Shown here piece by piece: positions 23,289 to 35,258 of a DNA stretch of 64,000 nt. Position 1 is the stretch's first letter; each line of letters opens with the position of its first letter. The notes beneath the pieces were generated by a model that saw nothing but the letters and a program-made list of their open reading frames with translations, searched no databases and had not been told where the DNA came from. Origin of the DNA: Daedaleopsis sinensis. Its lineage: Eukaryota; Basidiomycota; Agaricomycetes; Polyporales; Polyporaceae. Location of the stretch: contig CM066307.1 in NCBI GenBank assembly GCA_033807695.1, positions 1,178,001-1,242,000 of the forward strand, given 5' to 3'. Position numbers and translations under genes: made by a program.

Positions 23289-25775
23289 ATGACTGAAGCT
23301 AGCACCTCGCCAACAGGGCAGCTTGACCAGCTCCCTGGCTCTCAAAACACACTGGACAAGGTGCACACATCCCTGAAGCCTATTGCCCCACCGGGAGACG
23401 ACGTCGGACAAGTACAGTTGACTCGCACACAGGCGGACACATCTTCGGCATCCGAGCGACTACATGTCGCAAGGCAGCGTAACCTCGATCGGCTGCTTCG
23501 TCCCGGTCCTGACCGATCGTGGTGGAGAGAATGGAAATATCTAGTTGGCGAGAAATCACGGCCGCAGCACGTCACGGCAGCCCAGCTCCGCGAAGTGTTC
23601 CACGGGCGCATGAACCCACCCGAGGTCCTCCCGAGCCAGTTCGACCCCCTCCAGCATGCAATCATGCGGCTCTCCGCCAACACGATGCCTCGCAGGTCAG
23701 CAGACTGCACGGACGGGCAGTTCTTCTCCAGACCCTTCTCTGATGAGGACATCGAGGGGGTCAAAGCACACATCCGCCGAAACTGTCTGGGCGCGTCGAA
23801 AGGGCTAGATGACGTATCCTATGAGCAGATCATCAATGTCCCCACCTCGGAGCTCCGCACGTTCCTCCAGGCATGCATCGACAGCGGTGAGGTCCCCCAG
23901 AAGTGGATCGTAGCCACTATTGCAGCGGTCAAGAAACCGCGCAAGGACGGGAGTCTGCCGGAGAGCTATCGCACCATCGGCCTGGAGAGCTGCCTTCTGA
24001 AGACGATGACTCTGCTCATTGATAGGCGAATCCGGGAGTGGGCAGAGCAGACAGGAAGATTGCCGGACTCACAGTCGGGCTTCCGCAAGGGCCATCGCAC
24101 AATCAACAACCCGTTCGTACTACGTGCGGCGATCGAGAAGGCGGGTAGCATGGGAAAGACGCTGTATGTGGTCTTCCTAGACATAGTGAACGCCTTCCCA
24201 TCTGTGAACCAGGCAACTCTGTGGGTCAAGCTAGCGCGCTGGGGAGCGTCCGGCCCTCTCATTGACTGGCTTCGGTCCCTATACAGCCGCCTCGAGTACT
24301 TAGTCCGTTTCAATGGCGAGACCACAGAGACCTTCCGGGCACTCGCAGGCATCCTGATCGGAGATCCGGCCTCGCCAATCCTATGGATTCTTTTCATCTC
24401 CGATCTAGACTTCACTACGGACCCCGACGACATCACGCTCAACGGACGCCCCGTTAATCACCTCGAGCTCGCTGACGATGCCACTCTGCTCACTACGGTA
24501 CCTCCAGCGGTACAGCAGAAGTTGTACGAGCTCTGCATCTTCCTGGCCCTCAACTTCCTTCTCATAGGCCCCGCAAAGACAAATGCGATGGCTTTTGGCC
24601 CTCTCCCTCCCACTCTCCCGATACTCACGGTCGAGGGGGACCCAGTCGCATTCGTGGAAACGGCGAGGTACACCGGAACAACGTTCTCATCGACGGCACG
24701 GGACATCTTTGTCCACCACTATATTACGAAGGCAAAGTCAGCACGTAACATCGCAAACGCGTCACTCTCGCTCGAGTCGTACGTCGGCCCACTGCCACCG
24801 TCAACGGCGGCGGCTCTCTACAATGCTCGCGTGGAGCCTCACCTCACTATGAGCTGTGAGGTGGCCCTCGACGTCAGCCCTTCCTCCCTGGAGCACCTCG
24901 AGCGAGTCCAGGTGACATACTTGCGGCGCCTGTTACGCCTTGGACCGCGCTCCCAGCTGCTCCCTCTCTACACCGAGAGTGGTGTATGGCCCCTCCGCTA
25001 CAGACGCGCTGACCTCGCTCTAAAATATCTCACGTACCTCCTTCATACCCGACCAGCCCTCCCCTTTGCTGCACTGCAGGAATCTTGGCAGATCGCACAG
25101 TGCGGACACACCTCCTGGTGGAGCGATCTCACTCATGTCCTTGCAAACCTCCCAGTCCCGGTCGGTATGGACCGACACACTTTCCCGACCCAATCCTCGG
25201 TGTCCGACGCACGGAGAGTACTCCGGTCTTCTCTGACCCTCCACCTTCGGGACGGAGTACTGAATTCTGGCCGCCTACCACTACTGGGGCACAGATTCCG
25301 TCGTTTGGCTACACCCCCGCGGTTGGCAGAAGTGTGCACAGCCCGGAGCTACTTGAAGATCCCATGTACAGAGCATCGGGAAGCCCTTACACGCCTTCTC
25401 ACCTCGGAACACCCTCTCGCCGTCGAGACCCTTCGCCGTACCACCCCACCCGTGCCACGCGAACGACGAATATGCCGTTTCTGCCAGAAGCGCTGGGCAG
25501 TCGAGACCGAGCTCCACGTCCTACTAGAATGCAGCCACGAAAGCATATCCCTCCTCCGGGACAGCTTCTATTCAGGTGCAGCGCTCGCTTTCCGAGGGGA
25601 CCTAGGCAGGATGCGAGACCGTCTGTCTCCGCCAGCGTTCTTCGACGCTTTGCTGCGAAAGGATGCATGCTTACCAGCGATGGCCCACTACGTGTATGAT
25701 ATCTTTGAATTAGTAGATACGGTCCCTCCTCTCATGTTGATTGACGATACGGCCTTCCTGGCCCTCTCTGAATAG
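23289..25775 (+). CDS. Non-LTR (LINE-type) reverse transcriptase ORF, intact
   Basis: Single-exon ORF of 828 aa. After about 180 residues the reverse-transcriptase fold begins: GASKGLDDVSYEQI, IAAVKKPRKDGSLPESYRTI (region 1-2), GFRKGHRTINN, motif A VVFLDIVNAFPSVN, motif B AGILIGDPASPILW, motif C LELADDATLL, and GPAKTNAMAFG. A long thumb/C-terminal part ends in a CRFC-x12-H-x4-C knuckle of the kind that follows the RT in LINEs. The catalytic aspartates of motifs A and C are present. Motif B has Ile where most LINEs have Gln (QGDP). No endonuclease or RNase H domain precedes or follows, so the element is 5'-truncated or of an unusual layout. No poly(A) tail or target duplication is visible. No stops or frameshifts, suggesting a young insertion. 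Confidence 0.88.
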   Translation: MTEASTSPTGQLDQLPGSQNTLDKVHTSLKPIAPPGDDVGQVQLTRTQADTSSASERLHVARQRNLDRLLRPGPDRSWWREWKYLVGEKSRPQHVTAAQLREVFHGRMNPPEVLPSQFDPLQHAIMRLSANTMPRRSADCTDGQFFSRPFSDEDIEGVKAHIRRNCLGASKGLDDVSYEQIINVPTSELRTFLQACIDSGEVPQKWIVATIAAVKKPRKDGSLPESYRTIGLESCLLKTMTLLIDRRIREWAEQTGRLPDSQSGFRKGHRTINNPFVLRAAIEKAGSMGKTLYVVFLDIVNAFPSVNQATLWVKLARWGASGPLIDWLRSLYSRLEYLVRFNGETTETFRALAGILIGDPASPILWILFISDLDFTTDPDDITLNGRPVNHLELADDATLLTTVPPAVQQKLYELCIFLALNFLLIGPAKTNAMAFGPLPPTLPILTVEGDPVAFVETARYTGTTFSSTARDIFVHHYITKAKSARNIANASLSLESYVGPLPPSTAAALYNARVEPHLTMSCEVALDVSPSSLEHLERVQVTYLRRLLRLGPRSQLLPLYTESGVWPLRYRRADLALKYLTYLLHTRPALPFAALQESWQIAQCGHTSWWSDLTHVLANLPVPVGMDRHTFPTQSSVSDARRVLRSSLTLHLRDGVLNSGRLPLLGHRFRRLATPPRLAEVCTARSYLKIPCTEHREALTRLLTSEHPLAVETLRRTTPPVPRERRICRFCQKRWAVETELHVLLECSHESISLLRDSFYSGAALAFRGDLGRMRDRLSPPAFFDALLRKDACLPAMAHYVYDIFELVDTVPPLMLIDDTAFLALSE

Positions 25776-26535
25776 ACGTACTCGGTTGCCCAAAGCGTCT
25801 TTCGACGGGGGCTGGTGAAGACGGCTCGCCGAGCGACAGCGGGTGCCTGCGCGGTGGTGCGCCCGGACATGGATTCTGGCGGTATAGACCCTCGTTGCGA
25901 TTCGTGTCGTGATGCGCGGTCGTGTCGACTGGTCCTACACGTTAGTGCGCTAAGCACAAGGGATTCGTGGACGTTCTCACACTTCCAAAGCAGGACTCGC
26001 GGCAAGCGCTAGAGTTAGAGTGTGCTACTGCGGACCGTCAGCGCATACAGCTCTACTCACGCTCGCCGAACTTCCTCCTCCTCCTCCTCCTCCTCCTCCT
26101 CCTCCCATGGGCTGGGACTCCGCCAAACAATCAGAAGGTATCACCTCAGAGCCAATGGTGTTTCTCGAGATCGCCGCAGTGATCCGTGGGGCCAGTGTAT
26201 CCCAGATTCGCGTCCCCGAGCCACACCATTTGGCAGGCGGCCCGTTGTCGCTCACTCGGACGAGCTCCAGCGTACACAAGTTATATATATGGTGCTGTGC
26301 CTACTGCAGCCGCCTAATGTTCCACATCGGGCCTGCCATAAGGGAAGGAAGTTCTACTGAACTTTGAAGCGAAACGATACGTCAACCTCTTTCCCGAAAA
26401 ATTCGAAGGTCGAGGGCCCGGGGTGCACGTGGTGCACTCGCCCGGTCGCGACTCGCGACTCGGAGATCCGTGGCAATATCGATATACGCGACGATCTACA
26501 ACCCAAACCCGCGCGCTGCGGCCTGAACATAAACG
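25776..26535. other. Intergenic after the retroelement ORF
   Basis: Probably 3' UTR of the retroelement, then host DNA; no poly(A) or other 3' end was found. It holds a TCC microsatellite and no gene I recognise. Confidence 0.4.
26073..26105. repeat. (TCC)11 microsatellite
   Basis: Eleven uninterrupted TCC units just before a CCATGG site. It could be a 3' end signature of the upstream retroelement, but this is not shown. Confidence 0.9.
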
Positions 26536-28914
26536 CTATGCTAGCGCGTCGTCCGCGAGCTTGGCGCTCCTCACGGACGCGGTGTCATCCTTGGCCGCCG
26601 CCGCCGCGGGCATCTTCGGCTTCTTGTAGCGGAAGGCCTTGCGGTACACGTCCTTCGCCTTCTGGTCCCCCTCCTCGAACGTGACGGTCGTGTCGCGGTG
26701 GATCGAGACCAGAATTTCGCGCTGGGGCGCGGATCCTGTTCCCTTCCGACCCTCCGAGTCTTCGTCGCCCTGGGGGTGCAGCAAGGCGCAGCAAGGCAAT
26801 GGTTGACGGTCAGCGCCACATTCAGGTACAGGTACACGCTCGAGATGGCGACCGTGACGGTGGCGGCGGCAGTGTACGCTAGAGGGCGGAGGAGGACGTA
26901 CTGGGGCGCTGTGCAGGCCGCTTGTAGTAAGCTGCGGGATCGTATCCATGGTGTAATGGTGCTCCGATTCCTGCCGCAGTCCTTCGCGCGCGTTGAGCAT
27001 CGAGAGCAGGGAGGCGCTGTACACTAGATGCAGATGAACGCGCAACATCGGTGTCAGCGAGCATGCCTCGCAGGACGAAGTGCGACGGAGATACGCACTG
27101 CGCGAGCCGATGTAGTAGAACATCACGTAAAACGACTCGGTGGGGAACACGATGACCTGTTTGAAATAAAAGGGTGTTAAAACTTCCCAGCGGTGGATCC
27201 ACATTGCACACCGTCATGAACGGCGATACGCACGGTGATGAGTGACAAGATGGAGCAGAGGCTGTCGAGCACGTCGACGTCGACGTCAGCATTAGTGCCC
27301 CATTCGCAGCAAGGATCCGCGCGCGGACATACCTAGTCAGGGAGCCAGTCTCGATGGTGTAGAACAGCTTCATGGGCATCCGTTAACATGCTGCTACGGC
27401 GAAACTCGAATGGGTGGCGAACGTACCAGTTTCCTGATCAAGCGGTCCGACCTGTAGACATGCAGCCCCACATGAGAATCCCACTGATCATTCGCCCATC
27501 GACGCTGGGCGCACTTACCCGGCGTTGGATGTTCGAGACATGGAGCTAGAGAGGAGGACAACGAGAGCGCTGCAAAGTAGCACATCCGTCGCTGCCGTCG
27601 TCGTGCTCATCGCGACATCGTATGCCTGTTATCAGAGCGAAGGAGCGTCAAGCAAATTACGCTGTGAATGGCTCGGATGCGTACTGTGAGCGACGCTAGC
27701 TCCAGAAACGACTTGGCTTGTACGCTCTTAACGAATAGAACTGCAGAGTAACTTGGAGATAAGCGATAGATTCGGTGGCGGAAGAAACTTGAACGTACGC
27801 AAGCCAAGGACTGTGACGAGGCAGACGGGGACGTCAGACTCGGTCAGGCCGATATTTGTGCGTGTAATGTACGCACACAGATCCCCGAGCACACAAATAC
27901 CCTGCATGCCAAATCTAGGTTTAGTACGGCACGACCTGTGGATTTGCGTGAATGTACGTACGAGAGTTCCAACGAGAAGCTTGTGCTTGCTCACTGTAGT
28001 ACAATCAGCGTTTCGCTGGCGAAGGAGCGAATCTGAGGTTACTAACGTATCCATATACGGAACACATAAAATCTGCGCTTTTATGAGCCTATGAGACAGG
28101 ATGAGCGGCATTACTATGAGGCTTACGACTGGATGATGGCAATGGTTAACGCCTAATACAATTTGACAAGATGAGGATTGCAGTATAGGTCAAAATTTTA
28201 GTTGTGCTCACGTTGGAAACAATTTGGGCCTGTAACAGATATTGATAATCGTCAATGAGGTCGTGACATGTGCGCTCAACCAACGTTGCACTTACAGCCG
28301 ATGTCCTAGACGGATAGAGGCACAGGTCAAGCAGGCCCATGCGAGTTTGAAAGAGCGTCTCACCATGGTAGTACGGTCGACTGCACGTCCCTCCTGACGA
28401 GAGCCTGCCATGCTACGGGGCAAGGATTGACACGACGCGCGAGCGAGCAGCATAACCGTACGCACTTGCAGTGGAGTAGAGCAGGAGACTCAGGGTATCA
28501 AGAACACAAACGACATAGACCTCCAGGCAGACTTAGCGGAGAGTAACGTGTATACAAGCTTCGTACTCACCATATACATCAGGAATCTCCTGTCTTTAGG
28601 GTAGTGCATGAGGTACCACACCGCCTGGGCGCCAGTGACTAGGACATGTGAACATGAACGTCATGAGGTCAGTAGTAGGTGAAGCGGCGTACCTCCGTAG
28701 GTACTGCGTAGTCAACCAGAACTGCCGTCAGAACTTTGCCCTCCTCCAGTGGCACGCGAATGGACCTCACCACCCAGTAACCATTAACCCGATAAAGATG
28801 ACACCCATACTAAAGTTGTGTTAGTATGCAAGACGACGGAGCGGCGCAGCTCACGTGAATCCGCCGCCGCGAACGGAGGTTTACTAGTACGCACGAGGTG
28901 TCGAAAGAGAACAT
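26536..28914 (-). CDS. DUF6534 multispanning membrane protein
   Basis: Basidiomycete-specific family with about seven transmembrane helices and unknown function. Twenty exons keep frame and give 373 aa: 28895-28914, 28771-28809, 28693-28703, 28571-28638, 28466-28520, 28364-28412, 28296-28305, 28212-28229, 28127-28152, 28047-28072, 27962-27993, 27799-27901, 27685-27740, 27519-27625, 27427-27451, 27333-27367, 27234-27261, 27099-27156, 26902-27023, 26536-26769. Family landmarks after splicing: GVIFIGLMVTGCTYGVTGAQ, WYLMHYPKDRRFLMYM, LDTLSLLLYSTA, FYVFRIWILSKHKLLVGTL, KSFLELASLT, SDRLIRKL, FYTIETGSLT and YSASLLSMLNARE, the C-terminal hallmark. A charged cytosolic tail follows (KDVYRKAFRYKKPKM). 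Exons of 10 and 11 nt are needed to keep frame. Start ATG lies about 100 bp after a TATATA box. Confidence 0.9.
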
Positions 28915-29014
28915 GGTTGCTGGTGGTCGCGGCAGGCCCAAGTGCCTGGAGTGGGGTGGACAACGAGCCTAAGAAAAGTGGGAAGAGGGAGCGGAGGTGT
29001 AGCATCGCGACGGA

Positions 29015-29020
29015 ATATAT
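29015..29020 (-). promoter_or_regulatory. TATA box of the DUF6534 gene
   Basis: TATATA in the minus-strand context CACTTATATATTCCG, about 100 bp upstream of the ATG at 28914. Placement is normal for a fungal core promoter. Confidence 0.55.
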
Positions 29021-30582
29021 AAGTGTGGACCCGCCGCCGGCGTATGCGGAATCCCGCTGACGCGGTCCAGGTTCCAAGGGAGTGCCCAAAATCAATATTG
29101 CGTAGAGCCCGATTCGCGAGCATAAGTACTGTCAGATCCCATCATCTGAAACTCTAGATCCAGGACCGCAATTTTGGGCAGCGACTCTGCCTAGCGATGC
29201 ATTCAGTCGTAGACTCGTGGTAAGTATTTTTACGGGAGCTCCCGCGATTTTGTGTGTGTTGCGCACATACCTACGACAAGCTCTTTTTAAAAGGGTGCAC
29301 AGTCCTTCCATCGCGGCACCTGTGGAAACAGATGTTGAGTTGAAAACAACAGGACAGAGGAGGCTCACAGACCAAGGACATAATTTGCCCACTTCTGATT
29401 CTTAGAAAAGGCCGATGGTCCGGGCGACGTTGTTCAGTGAATGCACACACTGCGCCCGTAGTTCCACGGATGGTACTGCTGGGAGATGTTCAAGAACGGG
29501 AGATGTTCAATTGGCCAAGAAAAGTTTCCAGGAACATGGTCCTCCATTCAATCTCGCCCCGTGCGATCCTGTGCGATCCTCTTCCGAGGGAACATGGCGC
29601 CTATGCGTATATACCCATTCGGGCTCATTCCGAGACCGCACGCAGCTCGTATTCATCCGTCGTGATCATCATCCAGGACTCCGACAGGCATCTGGAAGTA
29701 AGTACTAGTAAGCATCGCTCGCACCCCGCCACCCAGGTACAAGGCAACTCAGCATGCTGGCAGCCGGACTTGGATGACGGCCTAGGTTCTACTAGTTGAC
29801 ACTGACTCCAGTCTTGACACACTTGCTAGTAATTATTGTTGTCCGAAATGCTGTGCACTGCCATGTTGTGATCATACTCACTGCGTAAATCAAGAAATAG
29901 AGCAGCGGTTCTTTGTCCTGGTTTATCCTAGATACCCGGTGGTCGAACAAGACTTGCAATGTGGAATCGAACAAGTGACGAGGGCTTGTAATGCGTCATA
30001 CCGCCATAGGTCGAACATTGTGTGCGATCCAGAATTTTTCTGATGGGAGACTTCGCGTATCTGCGGGTACAATGTGAGCGGTGAGGGACAAGACATTGCT
30101 CGACATGACATCGAACTTTCGAGAGACTTTGTGCGATTTAGGCGAGAACAGGTCGTTATGATGCGTACTACTCTTGGCTAATATGCATGATGTCAGATCC
30201 ACTGTGACATGCAAATCAGATCCAGATCTTATTGCATGGTCACCTCCACCGGCAGTGATTCTACTACACATCGTCGTCACGGTTCAAGTTACAGTCCAGT
30301 ACTTGCATCAAAGAGTGGTGTGCATCAGTAGCAGATTGTACGAGACGAGGAGAGTCAGAGGAACCTGAGAGGAACGGGAGAGATGTACAGGCCACTGCGC
30401 TGGAGTCACGGTGTCAGAACGGTACTGAATATCAATATTAATCCCGTACCTCACAGTCATTGATCACGCTGCAGTCGCACACAATTGTGCTACCGGAAGC
30501 TAGCCAGATAGGTTTTGTAGATTGATGTTGCTGCCAGGACTTTGGACGGTGAGAAGTCTGATTAGAAAGACAAAGTCGACCA

Positions 30583-30591
30583 CATAAATAG
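30583..30591 (+). promoter_or_regulatory. TATA-like element of the small 142-aa gene
   Basis: CATAAATAG, about 90 bp upstream of ATG 30675, followed by a purine-rich leader. Confidence 0.45.
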
Positions 30592-30674
30592 GGACCCAGC
30601 AGAGGAGTGAGGATTCGGAGACTCACGGTAATCGCACTCCCTTTCTGACAACATCTGGTTAAACACCCTTCACC

Positions 30675-31264
30675 ATGTCGCAGGAAGAAATGCAGCACGC
30701 ACCATCTCAGGCTACAACGAACACAGCACCCAACGGCCTTCAGGCTCTATCGCTTCGAGACAGTGGGTCGGAAGGAGGCAGAGTAGCGCCACCAGGTGCC
30801 ATTGGATATCACAATGTCGGAATGAACCTACAGCATGCCATGGGTAACCTGCCGGTACGTGCAAATGTCTGTCTAAGCCCTACACCTCGTCATATCTCAG
30901 TACAGCCTATGAGCTTTCAGATGCCAGGACAGATAGCTCACGGGGATATGACTGCCATGGCAGCCGCGATGAGTTATCCTGGGCATAACGGCGTGGGATG
31001 GATGCCTCAGAGTCAGGCAGGTGGACTACTACCTGGTAGCATGGATAGTAGGACATTTCAAGGTGCCGGTGCGTATATATGAGTTTCCTAGACGGGCTAT
31101 CGTAACCTCAGTACTTACATCGTGATAAGGTCCTTATGTCGCTCATCAACCGGGCAACGGGAACTTGTGCATGATGGGGATGGTGGAGGACACTGGCACG
31201 TTCGAGCATGGTTAGTACTATGCTGCTACCGCACCACGAGACATCGCCACTTACTGTAGCATGA
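30675..31264 (+). CDS. Small low-complexity protein, unknown
   Basis: Not recognised. Four exons with good splice sites (30675-30854, 30906-31068, 31130-31210, 31260-31264) give 142 aa rich in Met, Gly, Gln, Pro and Ala, with repeated Met-rich phrases (AMGNLPPMSFQMPGQ, MTAMAAAMSYPGH, MMGMVEDTG). No signal peptide, helix bundle or domain is evident. It could be the disordered N-terminus of a longer regulator whose 3' part was lost, because the transposon island begins right after. The last exon carries only two nucleotides plus the stop, so the 3' end is the weakest part of the model. A TATA-like box and three in-frame canonical introns argue that it is expressed. Confidence 0.5.
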
Positions 31265-31852
31265 GTCCATACAGGGCCTCTTCAAGTTCCGTATCTGCAT
31301 CAGGGAAACTCTCCCTAGCTACTTAGCGCAAAAAGGTGTATAATAGTGCACATTGTTCAATATATAGCGATACTCCACCAAGTTGAAACCAGTAGACATT
31401 AATAGCTATGTCCCCTTACTATTTAGCGTGTGATAGACATCATTTAGTGGAATTTTGACAAAGGCTAGTGCAACTGTACTATGAATTCACTATCCAGGAT
31501 TCAATCGCACACACATAAATAGCATCGAATATTGAGCATTTCATTGCTAGTGAGTAGTATATCTTGGTACTATGGAGGTGCTAGTCATGTTGAGGAGATA
31601 GTACGGACATGTATGATTAAGAGATTGATTATATGTGAGGGAGCGTGGGGTCAGAAGCGACATCTGTAATAAGTATACTACATCAATGATTAGTCGAGCA
31701 TGCGGACGGAGGAGAGCTTATGTTACTGCCACATCACAATATGAGTGATTAGTAAAAGCGAATGTAACGGTACGGATGGGAGAACATGTTTCAGATACGA
31801 GGGAATTGTACTTGAAGATGGCCGGCGACACACTGACGGTGCACACAAGATA
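31265..31852. other. Left flank of the transposon island
   Basis: AT-rich, with four TAGTG words between 31344 and 31552 and several ACTAT/AGTAT words. This is the texture of a subterminal transposon region, but no terminal repeat could be paired with another site. Confidence 0.4.
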
Positions 31853-34800
31853 TCACGCAGAACGCATACCCTTCACTTGGAGGAAGCTGATCCTCGGTGC
31901 ACCTGAAGGTTGCGCACTGGCAGTACCGGCTTGTCCACTGGTGAAGCCGGTGAGCAACTCGGAGACAGTGCGGAAATGTCGGTACTCACGTTGCGTTCAG
32001 GTAAAGGTTGTGCATGAGAACATGATACTCCGTCGGGCCATCATTTCGACACATGTTGAGGGTGTCGATGACCTCGGCATATGCGGCACCGTAGTGGTCT
32101 CCCGTGAAATCATTGACCTTGGTACGGACTCGCGGCCGATAGTCTTCAAGCCCTGCAAAGAGCTGCAAGAGCAACCGGTAGGTTATGGTGGCAGCACGGA
32201 GTCTCAAGAGACATGAGGACTTACTCCTGTCGCAACCAATGCGAGCATCGGTGCCGGGATTTCCAGCTCGTTTGGCTTGTCCAGCAACGACGATGTAAAC
32301 AAGTGTTTGACCTTGTTACCCTGGCTATTCTTTCGCTTGAAGAAGAGACTTTGTAGAAGGTTCGCAAAGAGGGGATTCTCGAACGGCTTTGTGCCGTCGA
32401 CGGTATTGTCCTAAGATGAGACCAGTGTTAGCTAAATAGCATGCTGTCGAAGGATCAGGCATGGCGGCGGCACGGCCTCTTACCTCATAGTTGTGTGGAT
32501 ATATGAAGCGTAGACCTGCCTGAAGCCACACGCACTTCTCGTTGTCGCCCTGCTTGATTCCGAAAGCGGTCGCGACCACGTTGTCGGCCGCCCTCTTCAC
32601 GGGGTTGCGCAAATTTGCGATACGCTGCGAAACCTGGAGAAGAGTGCATGTAAGTAAAGCGTACAAATGTTAATCACGGAACATACGACTGCGGCGAGTT
32701 CCATTCCATAATCGTCGTCCTTCTTGATCTTACGCGCAAGTTGATTGTCGTCTAGCTCTTCCGCTTCTTTGACGAGCGCGCGCCGGGAAAGGTCATTGTG
32801 CTTCGCGAGGCCCTCCGCAGGGAAAGCGTTCTTGATGCAGATGTGCGCCGTGACACGGGCCATGGCGCCTCTCGTGGCACGACGAACTCGACGATGTTGG
32901 TCGAGTAGTCCGAGCTTCCCTCCTTGCGTGGGATAGACGAGATCGATGCTATCATCCTCGCTGTCTCCGCCAGTAAGCGAGTCTGACTCCGGGTTGTCGT
33001 TCTTGCTGACTGCAGCCTTTGCGCGGGTGTGTTTCTGTACGTGTAGATCAGTTATTCAAACACACCGCATATGACTTCACGATTCGCGTACCTCTGCTTT
33101 GCGGGACTCAGTCGGAGCTCGCGGCTTCACGCTATTGTCTTCGATTTCCCGGAACTCGGGCTCCTGCGTGATTGGACTGAGCTTAGCACGGGACACATGT
33201 CCGGAGTTCCACCCAATATGATTCACATACCTCGTCAACTTTGCGTGACTTTCCAATGGGCTTCGATGATTGCATGCTCGACGCCAATTCGGCTCCTTTC
33301 CTAAGGGTGATGATGATATTAGTGATAGAGAGTTGTTTGAAACACACGGCACACCTGGTAGATCCATGTTTTCCCAGCCCCGAGTGGGTACTAGCATGCC
33401 TGGACTCCTTCGCACGGTCGCTCTTCGTTCGATCGCCCTTCGCGCGGTCGTCCTTGGCCACGCCGGCACTCTTGACGCGGTCGCCTGTGGCCGCGCGACG
33501 CTTGTCCTTGCCCTGAGTGTGCTTCTTTGGCTTATCCGCGTCCTGTTGGCTTTTGCGCTTGCTCTGATCGGACTTTGTTCGAGGCTTATCCAGGTTCTTG
33601 TGAGTCTTCTTCAAAGGGGGATCATCCATATCCGGTTCCTCGTCACTGCTAAGGATAATAGCCCGGGAGCGCTTGGCGGCGGGGTTGGCGAGCACGGGAG
33701 AGGGCGATGAAGGTAGAGGGCTTGTGGGAGGAACACTAGCGGACGTGCTCCTGGCCTGGCTTGTAGCTCGGGTGGACGATCCCTGACTGCTTGACCCGCA
33801 ATGCTTTGGGGGAGCAAACTCGGCATCCGGGATCTCAACGGTGTCTTCATTGTCATCGTGAGCATATTCTTGATCCACGAACATCGGCTCCTGGGGGAAC
33901 AGACGCAGATCAGTACGTACGGTCCATGCATGCATAGCGCCCGTCAGGCGTCTGGCACATACCTCCGAATCGAACATGAGCGCCAGCTGCGTTGGGTTCT
34001 TCTCCATTAATGCGCTGTCCTCACTCGAACTTGACTCCGAGCCCCCTTCGCCCTCTTCAAACTCATCCTCGAGCTGCTTGTCGTCGTCGTTGCTACGCTC
34101 AGACTCAGAGGACTCCTCGCCGCCGTGCTGTAGCACAACTATCAGGACAAACAGAAGCAACTCACGCAGATACTAGCAGCAACTCTTACCTCGACACCTG
34201 ATTGGATAGATTGAGCAGAGATTCTCTTCCCGGGAATCTTGCCTGCTGGGACTCTGGGACACGGTAAACGGTGAGTACATGCACTCTGAGTTAAGGTGTG
34301 AGCACCGACGTACTTGTTCGTGCCAGATGGCTGAGACTTAGGCTCTGGCGTGTCAGACTTGTCACAATCAATATCGGGGGCCATGTATATGTCGTCATTG
34401 ACGAACGATCCCGGACTCGACGGCTTGGAGGTGGTAGATGGCGTCTGGCTCGTAGGTTGGACCGCCGCTTTGTTCTTGCCTTTGCCTATAATCATCAATA
34501 CAATCCATGTGCGTAAACACTACACCTGTACAGTCAATGCACTACGCACCCTTGCTGGCACCAGCCACCCTGCTCTGTTGCGCTGCTGTCACCGACGCAG
34601 TGTTGCGGCCGCGGCCTTCTTGAGCGAGTCGGGCTTCCTCGGCGGCTTTGGCTACACGACTGCCTGGAGCGATAGAATTCCAAACTGTATAGGTACGCTC
34701 ATCCAGTTAGTGTTAGTATAAGTCCTGCTAATGATAGACCCACCTCGGTTTTCCAGTGCGACTTGCTTAGAGCGACGCATCTCTGATGAAATGGAGGGTG

Positions 34801-34987
34801 AGCTTGGGACAAACACTCCATCAGACACTAGATATGTACCTCGTTCGCCAGGTTCAACGGTACGTTGACTCGTCGAAGGAGGGGCGGCAGGCTTGGGATG
34901 CACGTCGATGTCCATCGAACTGTCGCCGGACTCAGAGTCGACATATGGTCGTGGCTGTCGCCGTCTGCTGCTAGTACCGCGGCCCAT
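31853..34987 (-). CDS. DUF6532-domain protein
   Basis: Agaricomycete protein of unknown function, 799 aa, 13 exons: 34744-34987, 34550-34684, 34314-34485, 34190-34253, 33963-34127, 33355-33890, 33231-33300, 33092-33163, 32687-33034, 32484-32633, 32225-32410, 31990-32162, 31853-31937. Residues 1 to about 540 are disordered and charged: an N-terminal SSRRRQPRPYVDSESGDSS, acidic Ser/Glu runs, a Lys/Arg-rich block (KRKSQQDADKPKKHTQGKD, repeated DRAK/DRTK) and KHTRAKAAVSK. The domain at about 560-790 shows AMARVTAHICIKNAFP, VSQRIANLRNPVKRAADNVV, PFENPLFANLLQSLFF, IPAPMLALVATGLFAGLEDY and GDHYGAAYAEVIDTLN. The basic/acidic pattern suggests chromatin or nuclear localisation, which is inference. The gene is divergent from the Plavaka transposase, 271 bp between starts. 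Confidence 0.85.
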
Positions 34988-35258
34988 GGGGTATCGAAGT
35001 TGGTAAGGAGGGTAAAGAGAAGTATTACTGATTGTTGATAGGCTACGAGGGAAGGGAGACAGGGGGAGGGTTGGAGTGAGCTGTCACTGGCAGACTGAGG
35101 AGAGTAGGAGAGCGAGAGGTAGGAGAGCGAGAGGTGAGTAGTCCAAGCGCTTATTTCGTTCTTGATCCGACCGCCTTTGATCACAGCCTCTCCTTTAGAT
35201 TTTCCGCTTGTCACTCTCTAGTATCATACCTGTCGCTATCGCATTCGACATAGAACCC
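34988..35258. promoter_or_regulatory. Divergent promoter of the DUF6532 gene and Plavaka transposase
   Basis: 271 bp between start codons. It contains tandem GGAGAGCGAGAGGT words (about 35105-35133) on the plus strand. Shared control is inferred from geometry. Confidence 0.45.

Larger units (their letters stand above)
28915..30674. other. Intergenic between the DUF6534 gene and a small plus-strand gene
   Basis: No recognisable gene on either strand. An 11-bp word GTGCGATCCT occurs twice in tandem near 29561-29582. Short frames on both strands have no family pattern. Confidence 0.4.

Noticed and set aside
29941..30000. GTTCGATTC on the minus strand as the T-loop of a tRNA gene
   Set aside because: The flanking bases do not form a T-stem, and no acceptor or anticodon arm could be folded.
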